Assembly (NCBI GenBank): GCA_026214975.1
Contig: JAOBSW010000820.1
Span: 1-64,000, forward strand
DNA from: Gentiana macrophylla
Lineage: Eukaryota; Streptophyta; Magnoliopsida; Gentianales; Gentianaceae
Length of the DNA stretch: 64,000 nt
Direction: 5' to 3'
A model generated the notes under the pieces. That model had not been told where the DNA came from. It ran no database searches and saw only the letters and a list, made by a program, of their open reading frames with translations. This document shows, piece after piece, positions 24,290 through 34,520 of this stretch. Numbering within the stretch: the stretch's first letter is position 1; each line of letters opens with the position of its first letter. A program made the position numbers and the translations under genes.

Positions 24290-25597
24290 CTCGGGTATTT
24301 CATTTACTTTCAACCGGAAATGGAAACATAGATCAGGTAAAGAATGGTCTTATTCGGATGGAACCGCTTATATCACTTATGTGAATGTAAATATTACATT
24401 TGACTAAATGTTGGATAAAATTTACAAGAGAGTTTTGATCCTCTTGGTTACAAGCTCAAAATTACAGCCTTGTACACTACCGTTGGACCACACCAAACGC
24501 CTCCAGTTGTCATTTCTGACGATGACTCATGGTATGGTTACATTTGTGAACATCTAAGACAAATTCCGTGAGACTATGTGTTGACGTTAAAAAAGTGGTT
24601 AGTTGTGAACCTCAGAGAAACACGAATGAGAACATGATTGATTTAAATGAGACCATTATTGATTTAAAGGAAGAAAAAAACAATGAAGAATTTCCCAGTA
24701 ACGATGACAATCTCGTTCGTTGTGCTCAACTTGAACAAGCAAGGGTCTTTGAAATTTATCCTCTTGACAATGAAATTGATCGATCGGGTCATATGCAAGA
24801 TTACGGGTTTCCGATTCACCATACTCATCTCGATCATGACTCGGTGAATCACCGAATACATCATTCACTAAACTACTAGTTGGTAGTTCAAGTCAACCTT
24901 TTAATGACATCGTAAGCAGCCCGACAATACAAGTTGATATGAGTAAATGCCGATTACGTAGTGGACAAGAAATTGCGAACACAAGTCATAACTTGCGACA
25001 TACAACAAACTTTAGAGTTCCAACTTTTCCAGTTCAAGAAAGTTTTGGCGTAGGTGGTTTAACAAATGTGACACACCATGTTGAATCTCGACACAAATAT
25101 GCAAGCGGCAGTAGTAGTCGTCATGGAGGGAGTGATTTAGGTGATTTTGGAGACACTCTTCTGCCAATGGAAATATCGTTGTGGCCTAGCACAGGGACGA
25201 TTAGCGTTGAAGGCAGATGGTTTCCATGTTGAAAAGTTGTTCAAAAATAAAGATCAACTGTATGATGAAATAAAATATCATGCATTGAAGAATAGGTATC
25301 AGTTCAAGCTCAATAGGTCTGATAAGGATAGACTGTATTTGCAATGTAAGCTATCGAATACATGCGAATGGAAAATTAATGATAAAAAGGCTGAGAGTTT
25401 GGGGACCGAGTATTTCAAGATAACCCAACATAAGAAAAACATACATGTGGATGGACAACATAAGTAATCACCACGCCAAGCCACACCTTCTGCTATAGGC
25501 CGTTTAGTGCCGAATGACCGTATTAAACTGGGCAGTAAATTTATAGCAAAGAATGTCCAAGTTACGGTGAACAAAGAACTCGGCATAGACCTTAGGA
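24290..25597 (+). pseudogene. MuDR-type transposase, N-terminal half, decayed
   Basis: The first part (DPLGYKLKITALYTTVG, then DDDSWYGYICEHLR) resembles the PB1-like N-terminus of MuDR transposases. An acidic linker follows (24568-24879). Then 25141-25467 carries the MuDR zinc-binding domain: ALKNRYQFKLNRSDKDR, LQCKLSNTCEWKI and the following HxDxQH. After a stop at 25465-25467, GRLVPNDRIKLGSKFIAKNVQ and NKELGID continue the family pattern. It ends abruptly there, before the catalytic DDE core, and is joined to an unrelated sequence. Several stops and frame changes make it dead. Confidence 0.65.
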
Positions 25598-25745
25598 TGG
25601 ATTTGATGTATGAACTGCATCATCATAGGATTGTGCTCGACAATGGGATGGATTTGATGTATGAACTGGCTGATGCATTTGATGGGACTCATCTTTGGGG
25701 TCCTAACGAAAGGACAAATGATAGTTTGGTTGAATATATTCCCAC
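25598..25745 (+). pseudogene. Fragment of plant transposon protein gene (PF20167-like)
   Basis: The frame reads MDLMYELHHHRIVLDNG, then ADAFDGTHLWGPNERTND and LVEYIP, almost identical to part of the copy at 29707-30294. It is fused in frame to the end of the transposase fragment and stops at an inverted junction near 25745. Confidence 0.7.
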
Positions 25746-25749
25746 GTGG

Positions 25750-26631
25750 GAAGATACATATTTGGGGTCAGATTGGCAAGCTTAGTCATCCGTGTCGTAC
25801 TCCGGGACCCCAAATCGTCTACACGCATCCGTGATAAGAAATGGGTAATATATATATCCATCACCGTGTCATATCATGGATATTTGTTTCATCCTACCAA
25901 TAACGTATCTTCCCATGTTAACTCGCTTAGTGAGAACTGCGTAAGCAAGAACGTACAAATCAAAACTTTGTTGAGGTGATGTATGGTACCGTGAACGCGA
26001 TTCGCAAGAAATTCAAGCAAGACACGTACCCACTTGGCAGCAAATACACCAGGAATATTTTTATATAAACCACCTGCAAATTTTTGGTTAGAAGGACAAT
26101 GATGAGTCCCGCCAAATGCATGAGCCATATTATAAACCAATTCATCATGGCCTAAACAAGGGTTCCACTGTTCGAAAAAGCATTCACCAACTAGGACTTC
26201 TTCGATGCCATAGTAACGGTTGATCCAATCCACATCGAAACCGAAGGGTAACGCCTCGTACTGTTGGGTGTGTTGCTTCAAACTGCCCAAAAAGGGTCAT
26301 TCTACTGAAAACCAAATAGAACTCGCGAACAACAGACCGATTCATGGTCATGGTAGCATCGGGGCTGTTTGGAAAACCATTCCACCCAATTCGATCTAAT
26401 TTTCTTGCAAACCTGGTGGCAAGACAATCCCATACAAGACTCCTTTCTCCAACTACAGCTCTAGCCATCCAGCATAACTTGAATTCTCACCTTTCTGCTG
26501 GATCATGGAACAGAGTTAAGAGTGTCTGCTCGTCCTATGACACATTTACATCGTCTTCATTGACAAACACAGCGGTCAAGGTGGCTATCATACCAATTGG
26601 GAGAATCCGGGTCAGAATCCGCGTCAGACAT
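25750..26631 (-). pseudogene. Plant transposon protein (PF20167-like), inverted copy
   Basis: From ATG 26631 (MSDADSD) the minus strand encodes RFARKLDRIGWNGFP, then NRSVVREFYLVFSRMTL and VRGVTL, then FDVDWINRYYGIEEV, and then the AKWVRVLLEFLANRVHGTIHH segment. Decayed sequence down to about 25770 matches the rest of the plus-strand copy. The pattern VREFY, VRG, IN-YYGI and W---L-FLANRVH fits the putative plant transposon protein domain PF20167. Its biochemical role is not established. Stops and frame changes break it into several frames. Confidence 0.6.
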
Positions 26632-26754
26632 TGGTTGGAATGAAATAAACAAATATGTTTGTATAGAGAAACAATGTGAAAGACTTGTTTGCTTGACTAT
26701 AGGGATGGATGCATCATATATATAGGGGAGACCTCTTATCTTCTCACCCCATGC

Positions 26755-27415
26755 ATTATCCCTAGACACCATGCACGACCGGTGATAAGACTTGACATTG
26801 TACCCATGTGTCCTGCCTACGGTCATAAATCACCACAACTTGACGTGTGGGATCCGCCGATAGCGACCACACAAGGCAGGGAATCTCTATTAACAACAAT
26901 ATTATCAATGTAAGAGGCCATTTGACAATAATATTATCGTCGTAAAAACCCTAAACACCATGCACGACTGGTGATAAGACTTGACACTGTACCATGTGTC
27001 CTGCCTACGGTCATAAATCACCATCACTTGACGTGTGAGACCCGCCTATAGCGACCACACAAGGCAGGGAATCTCATTTAACGACAATATTATCGACTTA
27101 AGAGGCCATTTGACAACAATATTATCGTCATTAAATCCCAAGACACCATGCACGACTGGTGACAAGACTTGACACTGTACCCATGTATCCTGGCTACGGT
27201 CATAACTCACCACCACTTGACGTGTGGGACCCGCCGATAGCGACCACACAAGGCATGGAATCTCATTTAACGATAATATTATCGACGTAAGAGGCAATTT
27301 GAAGACAATATTATCGTCGTAAAATCCCCAAACCCCATGCACGACTGGTGACAAGACTTGACACTGTACCCATGTATCCTGCCTACGGTCATAACTCACC
27401 ACCATGTTCAGTCCC
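26755..27415. repeat. Tandem repeat, about 3.5 copies of a 188-bp unit
   Basis: Unit starts (CACCATGCACGAC) fall at 26767, 26956, 27144 and 27333. Each complete unit contains AACGACAATATTATCGACGT and CAATATTATCGTCGTAAAA, relatives of the palindrome found at the ends of the neighbouring elements. Two copies of the PF20167-like gene diverge from this array, at 26631 on the minus strand and 27529 on the plus strand. Confidence 0.85.
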
Positions 27416-27528
27416 GCCCCATTCTCCATATATATACTATAAGGCATCCCGTATATTCATGCAAGAACGAACAAATTGTTCACTCAAAATCTCCCTACTA
27501 ATATATATTTTTATTTGCTTTCAACGAA

Positions 27529-30294
27529 ATGTCTGACTCGGATTATGGTTTCCCTCTTGACGTGATCCCACATTCCTTATGTTTGATAACGGTAGAGGGG
27601 GGAAGATGCATCCTATGACGAGCAGACACTCTTAACTATGTTCCCTTATGATGGGGATAGACATTATTTCGAGACAAACTGGATTGGTAGAGTTGTAGTT
27701 GCAGAGATGAGGTTTGTTGGAAAGGTGTCCTAAACCCAATCGGGTTGGACCGGATCTGACCGGGTCGGGTCATTTATAGTCTATTTAGTTCATGTAATAA
27801 CTTTATTATGATTAATAAAAGCACTTATGTTATTGTATATTGTTTATCTTCATATTATTTGTTGTACATATATAGTAACGTCCCTGGTATCAAACTGTGC
27901 TAGAGAAACCATGATATTGATTATAGTTGATGAGATCTCTAATCCCTATAACAAGTTTGGTACTTAAATGTCTCTAGTCTTATGTACTGTCAAATGGGAC
28001 ATTGATAGAATAATCGACTAACACGTATTGGATGTCTTCTATCTTATAGAAGGTAGGGATAGATCTCGCTCATCAAAGTGTAGAGACACTTGGGTATGAC
28101 GTGGACGTGTATTAGAGAATGACGTTAGATCGACCCACTTACATTAAGTGTCACACTATGTGGCGGTTGTGTAATTATCCTTTAGACCGGAGTCTTCATG
28201 GCATCACGGTGTGGATTGTCATACTTTGACACTATTGAGATTTCCCCTAGCCACGGGGCGATCATGCGGTAGTGATTGGGTATGATATTGAAGCATGCGG
28301 AGTATACATGATTGGTCGTCCGGGAATCGCGTATCATATGATTATGATCGAATATCCGAAATGGCCTTCTTATAAGGAATGTCTAGCTCTCGAGAATCTT
28401 TGCAAAGTAGGAGTAAAATATGTTATTCTGAGAGAGCATGATATCCAGATTATAAGATACGATCGTTAATATATTGACACTCGAGATACGATCCTATGGA
28501 TATTATTACAGCGATAGGATTGTAAGTTACACGGCAACTGCTTCATATGAAAGGTAGTAGTCATTGCTTTTGACTCTTCCGATGATTGGGGGTCACGGAC
28601 TGTTGCTAGATGCTATCCCGTGATCGTTAGTATGAAGGGCATTTTGGTAAATTGCACTTTTATGTCACGACCAACATATTCGAAGCCTATCGGGTCACAC
28701 ATATGAACATTGAGTCGGATTATAATGCGGTTATAGTTGATAACCAAATAAGGAAAGTTTATCTCTAGACTATAAAGGTTATAATGGTAAATTAATATGG
28801 TGGTATTTATTTATTATGAATAAATAAAATACAAGATATTAATTATATACAAATTATATTAATTAAAGAATATTCCGGAAGTCAATTTATTGACTAATGG
28901 GGCGGCACCTCCTTGTGTATAAGATACATTTGGATTGTGCACTTTAATTAATGAGATTACCATAATATTAATATAAGATATTAATTGATTTTAGAAAAAT
29001 GGATTTATGGTAATAAGATAATTATATTCGATATAAGATATTGGCAAAATTAATTATAATTAAAGAGATAAATCAATCTAATTGATTTTCCTTATTTTTT
29101 GGGAAAATGTTTTCTTCTCCTCCACACATCATGTAAGGCGCCACTTTGCCTATATAAAGGAAGTGGGTGTCAAGCTCTTTTGTACATCATAATTGCAAGA
29201 GCTCATAGTTCTTATGTAAAATAGAGCAACCTATAGTGAGTTTGTGAGGAGGAAAAAGGCCGGTCTAGAAACCGGAGTTTTCCAATAGCAATCCAAGGAG
29301 GATTAGGCGAGGAGTTCGTGTAGATTAGCAATAGAGGCCGGACGCGTGGGACGGCTTTGCGACCTGCATACTACTCTCCGTTGACGATCAAAGCGACGAT
29401 CTTATAGATCATCAAGGTATAACCTTCAAACTACTTAACGTGTTTATTGTATTAATCAAAGAACGATCTAGTAAAAGGAAATCAAATTTTAAATTCCGCT
29501 GTGTTAAACTAGTGATTTCCTAACAAGGTTATCGTGGGATAGTCTGCCTATACGCTTGAGAAACAGATTCCTCAAAAATGGATGGTCTGGTTTCGCAAAC
29601 ACCACCGATGGAACGGTGAGTATGAATCGGTCTATCGTTCGTGAGTAATATGCAATTGTTCAGAGTGAGAGACTTTGGGGGAGGTATGCAAGCCACACCG
29701 TGAAGCATGCGAGGCATTTCCGTCAGTTTGGATGCAGGGTGGATCAACCGCTACTATGGCATTCCAGAAGTCCCAAACGGTGAAGAATTTTTCAGGCATC
29801 ATCCTAGGATTGTGCTGGACAATAGGATGGATTTGATGTATGAACTACATCATCATAGGATTGTGCTCGACAATGGGATGGATTTGATGTATGAACTGGC
29901 TGATGCATTTGGTGGGACTCATCTTTGGGGTCCTAACGAAAGGACAAATGATGGTTTGGTTGAATATATTCCTGCTAGATTAAATGCCGAATGGGTACGT
30001 GTCATGCTTATGTTTCTTGCGAATCGAGTCCACGATACTATACATCACGTTCAACCGAACTTGGATATGTGCATCCTTGCATACGCAGTTTTATATCATC
30101 GATTTAATATGGAAAGATACATCGTGGACATGGTTAACAGGATAGCGGGGGGGAGACATGGTGATGGTTATATATTTTTCCCATGTCTTATCATGGCTAT
30201 GACCAGAAGCTTTGGGGTACCGGAAAATAACACGGATGACATTGTTTGGCAAACCCCACCTATCATATTTAATGATCACCCTTGGTTTATTTAA
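27529..30294 (+). pseudogene. Plant transposon protein (PF20167-like), interrupted by a solo LTR
   Basis: It starts at ATG 27529 (MSDSDYG), runs to 27714, and resumes after the solo LTR. The open part at 29707-30294 encodes the C-terminal region: WINRYYGIPEVPNG, NAEWVRVMLMFLANRVH, LAYAVLYHRFNMERYIVDM, GDGYIFFPCLIMAM and SFGVPENN, ending HPWFI. The order fits the PF20167 plant transposon domain. An internal duplication (IVLDN-MDLMYEL twice) is seen near 29812-29897. It converges tail to tail with the minus-strand DUF1985 gene. Confidence 0.6.
27715..29525 (+). mobile_element. Solo LTR of a copia element (same family as copia 3)
   Basis: The 1811-bp segment starts TGTTGGAAAGGTGTCC and ends GATTTCCTAACA. 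Perfect 5-bp duplications AGGTT flank it (27710-27714 and 29526-29530). It matches, in reverse, the 1986-bp LTR at 55980-57965. No internal retroelement sequence or second LTR is present, so it arose by recombination between two LTRs of one element. The insertion cuts the transposon-protein gene. Confidence 0.9.
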
Positions 30295-30399
30295 GCGTCA
30301 TCTTATTGTTATCTCAATGTATTATTACTCTTTATTTTTATGTTTGTAAGCCCCGTATGTAAGCCAATGTATCATTACTCTCTTTCTTTTTAAGTTTTA

Positions 30400-31230
30400 A
30401 ACTATGTTTGCTTCTACTACTTATCATTTCACCGCTTCGATCTAAAAAACAAACTAAAAAATATAGTATAAATATTACAACGCCATAAGTTGAGATAATA
30501 GATATCAAACTCCTATATGCCGTGTAAATAGATCTACGGCCATTTTGTTCCGGAACCTATTTATGGTTTGATCATTCAACTCATCTATCCTCGCCACATT
30601 GATGATTAAAAGCTCCATAATATTCAGCGTGAAAATCCCACATAGCTTCCTGCATATTAAAGCCATAAATTTTGAAATTGAATTGTTGAAATTAACAATC
30701 CTTAATAAGGTTTTATATGTACCATTTCATCATCTGTGGACATTCTTTTTGGGTGAGCAAAGCATTTTATGAAATGATGGTTGATCTGGATCGAGCATCC
30801 ATTGTGATTTTTTGTAATCACGATCTCGATAAAAGTACCCTCATGTATCGAGACCATTTCTCTATGGTTGGATCTATGATATGCGAGTTATCTAGTCCGT
30901 ATCGGGCCGTCAGATACACCGATCGTCCATTCACCGATTGACATGACCACAAGCACCCAAATGATCGTTAATCGTCCGGATAGTATAAGCATTTGTTTTC
31001 TTGGTCCATACAGAAGCTTCTAACGATAGCTGGTATGGACAGTCCACGTCTAAATTACCATCCAATTTATCTAATTCGAACACAAGAGTCCTTGCAAAAG
31101 AGGATTATCAAAATCTCGCATACTTCTGATAACATTGCGGGTAAGCCTCCACACGAGCAGTTAATAGACCCACATATGCATCAATGTGCTGCAAATGGAA
31201 TGTTTATTACTCAGTCACCATAATGCGATA
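30400..31230 (-). pseudogene. Decayed C-terminal part of the DUF1985 element gene
   Basis: On the minus strand, downstream of the exon ending at 31287, the sequence reads HIDAYVGLLTARVEAYPQ-Y. That resembles the segment just before the catalytic core of element-borne Ulp1-like (C48) cysteine peptidases. The following 700 bp are too broken to show the catalytic histidine, aspartate and cysteine. Peptidase identity is an inference from this segment and from the DUF1985 partner. Confidence 0.35.
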
Positions 31231-31251
31231 TTTGTAAATTCATAATATATG

Positions 31252-31962
31252 TTAAAGAAATGAGAAAACAACTTTTAATGAGTTTACCTCGCAAGCAATA
31301 TAACTATCTGCACCTATAAAGTTGTTGAAGAAGTCCCGGTCCACAGGGTAATCGAAAGTGTCTCCGTCAGATCGAATCCCATTTAATAATTTCCGGGTAT
31401 CACCTGATTTTGATGCCAGCCACCTTCTCAGTTCATTATATTGCTCGTCGTTACCCCTACGGAAGGGTGTGTATCTACTTAAATCCGGCTGATTTTCATC
31501 CGTAATCCAAAAGGTATTCTTCATCTTACGGAATTCAGTTGGCTTCGTATTCAGACGAAGGGTCATTTTTAAGTTAACAGCATGCTTACGTCTATCGTCT
31601 GCAGCGACCATCATATGACTGAGCGTGGATACTTGATTGCTGTTATCCGGCACAATGACAATGGATACCCGATTGCTGCTAGATAGATTATTTGATGGGC
31701 CTTCAGTAAGGACTACGCTCTGCGCTTGAAGAGCGGCTTCTTCTTCTGTGACTAGATAATCGGCGGGGCTCCAAGTCTTATGTAAACTATCGTCGGAGGC
31801 AGCTTCACGATCCAAACGAATAGGCACATGTGCGGTGAATCCAACAGCCTCGGCCACAGGTGTAGTGGATTGTGTCAAGTTTGTCGCTCCATGTTCAGTA
31901 CTCCTCCCTTGGATTGTGGATTGATCAGGCCTCTGACGGGATGTGGATGATTGATTAGGCAT
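31252..31962 (-). CDS. Element-borne ORF following DUF1985, copy B
   Basis: A 236-residue open frame with blocks LDREAASDDS, LVTEEEAALQAQ, VAADDRRKHAVNLKMTLR, TFWITDENQPDLSRYTPF and DFFNNFIGADSYIACE. The last residues run into a likely GT donor after GCGAG. The plus-strand copy at 55322-55979 is closely related, so the sequence was once under common use. The first 50 or so residues are rich in serine, threonine and glutamine. It lies in the same direction as the DUF1985 frame and was probably part of one multi-exon gene. Function is unknown. Confidence 0.5.
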   Translation of the reverse strand: MPNQSSTSRQRPDQSTIQGRSTEHGATNLTQSTTPVAEAVGFTAHVPIRLDREAASDDSLHKTWSPADYLVTEEEAALQAQSVVLTEGPSNNLSSSNRVSIVIVPDNSNQVSTLSHMMVAADDRRKHAVNLKMTLRLNTKPTEFRKMKNTFWITDENQPDLSRYTPFRRGNDEQYNELRRWLASKSGDTRKLLNGIRSDGDTFDYPVDRDFFNNFIGADSYIACEVNSLKVVFSFL

Positions 31963-32193
31963 AGGCGGCTATTGCAGTTTGATTGTGTGGGAAGTGTCAA
32001 AGTAGACTGTGGCTGGCTGCCCGCCCTATACCCCAAGCTGCTTTGTCTAGCGTCGGTCCCTGTGTTATTGCCAACGGTATCAGAAGGCCCCGACCCATCA
32101 CTGTTTGGACCCTATAATTCAAACGACCGAATAAGTATTTTCTTATGAACAAATATTATACTTGTGAAAAAGTATTTAAAAAGCTCAATAAAA

Positions 32194-32830
32194 TCATACA
32201 TGCCTACTACGAGCTGCAAGATAAAATTGATTCAGAATGACGCTGTGATTATTTAACACCTTGTCCTGCGCGTCGATTCTTGCTTTAATGATAGCGAATT
32301 CGGCATTGATTCCCTCTTGGATTATCTTGGTTGCCTCTTCGATCATCTTACCAATCGCATCAATTACCGGGTCTCCTCGAATAGTGTTCCCTCCATCAAC
32401 AACATTAGTACGGTGCTGCACAGGTGACTGGATATGGACATCATCATGATCTTCTCCTTCACCGTCAATACCGTCATCCCCATTATCGTCATCATCACCC
32501 CATAGGCTGCATCCCCGAGATGTCGATTCATGTCTAATAGTGGAAGGTGCATCGTTATGGTCTAACGAGGAACATTGGATTGAGTAGTGCCTGCAGTCGT
32601 GGCAATTCTAGAAGATTCAACCGTTTTACACTTGCCACGAGCGGGAGCGGCCGCGGCTTGCTCGAATCCCTGTGGGGGATGTTGTCGGGGCAGTTGTGGA
32701 AACGTGCGTCGGGGATGTGAAATTTTCTCTTCAAGTAGACCGAGCCCACGTAGAAATTCAACTTCAGCGTTGTCGGTTGTCATACCATCCAACATATCGA
32801 CCTGCACACACAACATCAAGACATTTAAAA
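32194..32830 (-). pseudogene. Linker exons of the DUF1985 element gene, copy B
   Basis: The segment 32819-32562 encodes VDMLDGMTTDNAEVEFLRGL, then a basic, proline- and alanine-rich stretch (PPQGFEQAAAAPARGK). The segment 32421-32194 encodes a helical stretch (IGKMIEEATKIIQEG, IIKARIDAQDKVLNNH) likely to form a coiled coil. Both have homologues on the plus strand at 54403-55060. Acidic runs rich in aspartate lie between them. Confidence 0.5.
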
Positions 32831-32889
32831 GAATCGTTAATCATGGTATTGACATAATCTTAAATGCATTTTATTAAATGGAATGTCAT

Positions 32890-33735
32890 TAATATTACCT
32901 CCGGCATAACTTTCGTTTCTATGGTGGGCCCGTGCGGTGTACTATCCACGCATTTCCATCTCAACATCCGGGATGGCTTTCTTTGTCAATATGCACACAA
33001 AAGGTGGAATTCTTCATGAAAAGCGTGGGAAAATTTCATAAGCCCAAGATACTAACGCAGTGCCCACCCGTCAACGGTGGCTTGTCTTTGTTTCGATCCC
33101 GCTTTTGTACACTGAAGCGCTTAACGATCCGTATGAGGTTTGCTATCTTTTCATAAGTAATTCGCCACAAGTACTCCCCCATGGAAACTCATTTACAATA
33201 TTCAAATCTTCAACGACGAAGAATATTTCTTTCGGGATTCCAAGACTGTCATTCCAACCTAATGGATATCCATAAATAAAATACACCAATGCTAACGGTA
33301 TACAATCTCACGTATGAGCACCGTCTCAAAAGGATGCTCAAATGCCCTCTCCAAAATTTTTATGGTAATCGCTTGTTTTTTATATTGTTCAAGGTAACAT
33401 CCGGGGCCAAAGCACATAGAAGTACCCGTACCCAAAGTCGGATCAAGATGGCCAAACCGTAAGCCAGATATCATGGCGAGCTCTCTCCTGCTAAACACGC
33501 ATGTTGTCCCCGGTTTACCGAACCTAAAATTTAGCTCATCGGGCTTGTCGGGGTATATCATGTTGAATCCAAGATATCTGAAAATCACCCCACAGAACTT
33601 CCATTTTTCATGTATTTCATTCGCCTGTATAAAACGCCTAAATATGGACTTTCTGAACCTGTCTTCAAAATCTACATCACCAACACTCAACTTTTTTAAA
33701 TTTGTTAAAACACTTGTCAACTTAGCGGATTCCCT
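32890..33735 (-). CDS. DUF1985-domain protein of a mobile element, copy B
   Basis: The open frame at 33720-33292 encodes FRRFIQANEIHEKWKFCG, then FRFGKPGTTCVFSRRELAMI and SGLRFGHLDP. The basic-aromatic start, the FSRRE segment and the I-SGL-FG signature are the hallmarks of DUF1985 (PF09331). In plants that domain is mostly found in transposon-borne proteins with an Ulp1-like peptidase. Downstream, broken frames continue the family pattern (YPLGWNDSLGIP, then the W-YEL-P and PR-LRW region seen better at 54109-54372). The frame breaks after 33292, so the gene is probably no longer functional. Confidence 0.65.
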
Positions 33736-33856
33736 TTAAAAATTCCAAACTCCCTTGAAATGACTCCTTGGATCAATTATATACGCTCTGGGGGTGCCTA
33801 CGAGCTGCAAATCACAGCATAACGAGCATGCATAAATATTACATCATATGTAACAC

Positions 33857-33858
<2 letters not shown>

Positions 33859-33933
<75 letters not shown>

Positions 33934-34018
33934 ATATAGATTTGAAATCAAACTATGTATATAAATATAATATACGTGAAAGTTGTAATGTATATATTTG
34001 TATGCGTATACATATGTC

Positions 34019-34064
<46 letters not shown>

Positions 34065-34171
34065 TACAACTTTCACGAAATTATAATAAGTCGTAATCAA
34101 CAAATATATATGTGTAAACTTTTTACTGTGAATATCCTACACTGGCTACATCGTATATGGAAATACATATG

Positions 34172-34211
<40 letters not shown>
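33859..34211. repeat. (TA)n tracts with an inverted repeat
   Basis: TA runs at 33859-33925, about 34023-34060 and about 34177-34211. CGTGAAAGTTGTAATGTATA (33975 onward) pairs with TATACATTACAACTTTCACG (ending 34077), giving a foldback of about 23-bp arms. Half of it recurs at 53261-53290. Confidence 0.85.
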
Positions 34212-34214
<3 letters not shown>

Positions 34215-34403
34215 GAAATATGCATATAGGTTCATAAACTTAAAAGTCGCGTCGTCTCTATTTTCATATAAGTTGTTACGGTGATGTTTGGTTTGTTTGG
34301 TTATTTGTGTGATTTTGTTACAGTCAATTATTTCCAAGTAACGGTGAGGTTTTGAATGTTAAGTTTTGTGTCATTTAGTTGCATTGTTTGTTAGTAAACC
34401 ACG

Positions 34404-34520
34404 GGAGGAGTGATGGAGATGCCGGACGAGTCAGCGAAAACAAAGACTAAAATACATAATCTCAAGTGACGGATCACTTCCTACCTTGGGTGAGAACTTA
34501 CAAGAAATTTGAGTGGAGAG
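34404..34520 (+). pseudogene. Small element-borne ORF, copy B, first part
   Basis: Plus-strand ATGGAGATGCCGGACGAGTC starts the same small ORF as at 23697 and 47450 (minus). It decays quickly and is cut by the copia insertion at 34521; the rest continues at 43784-43925. Confidence 0.55.

Noticed and set aside
26755..27415. CRISPR-like array
   Set aside because: Whole 188-bp units repeat in tandem without unique spacers, and the DNA is plant nuclear.
28272..28469. A 65-codon frame with a GYDIEACGVYMIGRPGIAY segment, shared with 57249-57473
   Set aside because: Both lie in LTR copies of one retrotransposon family, which explains the similarity without a gene.
30717..30941. Plus-strand frame of 74 codons
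   Set aside because: It lies opposite the decayed tail of the DUF1985 gene and has no independent support.
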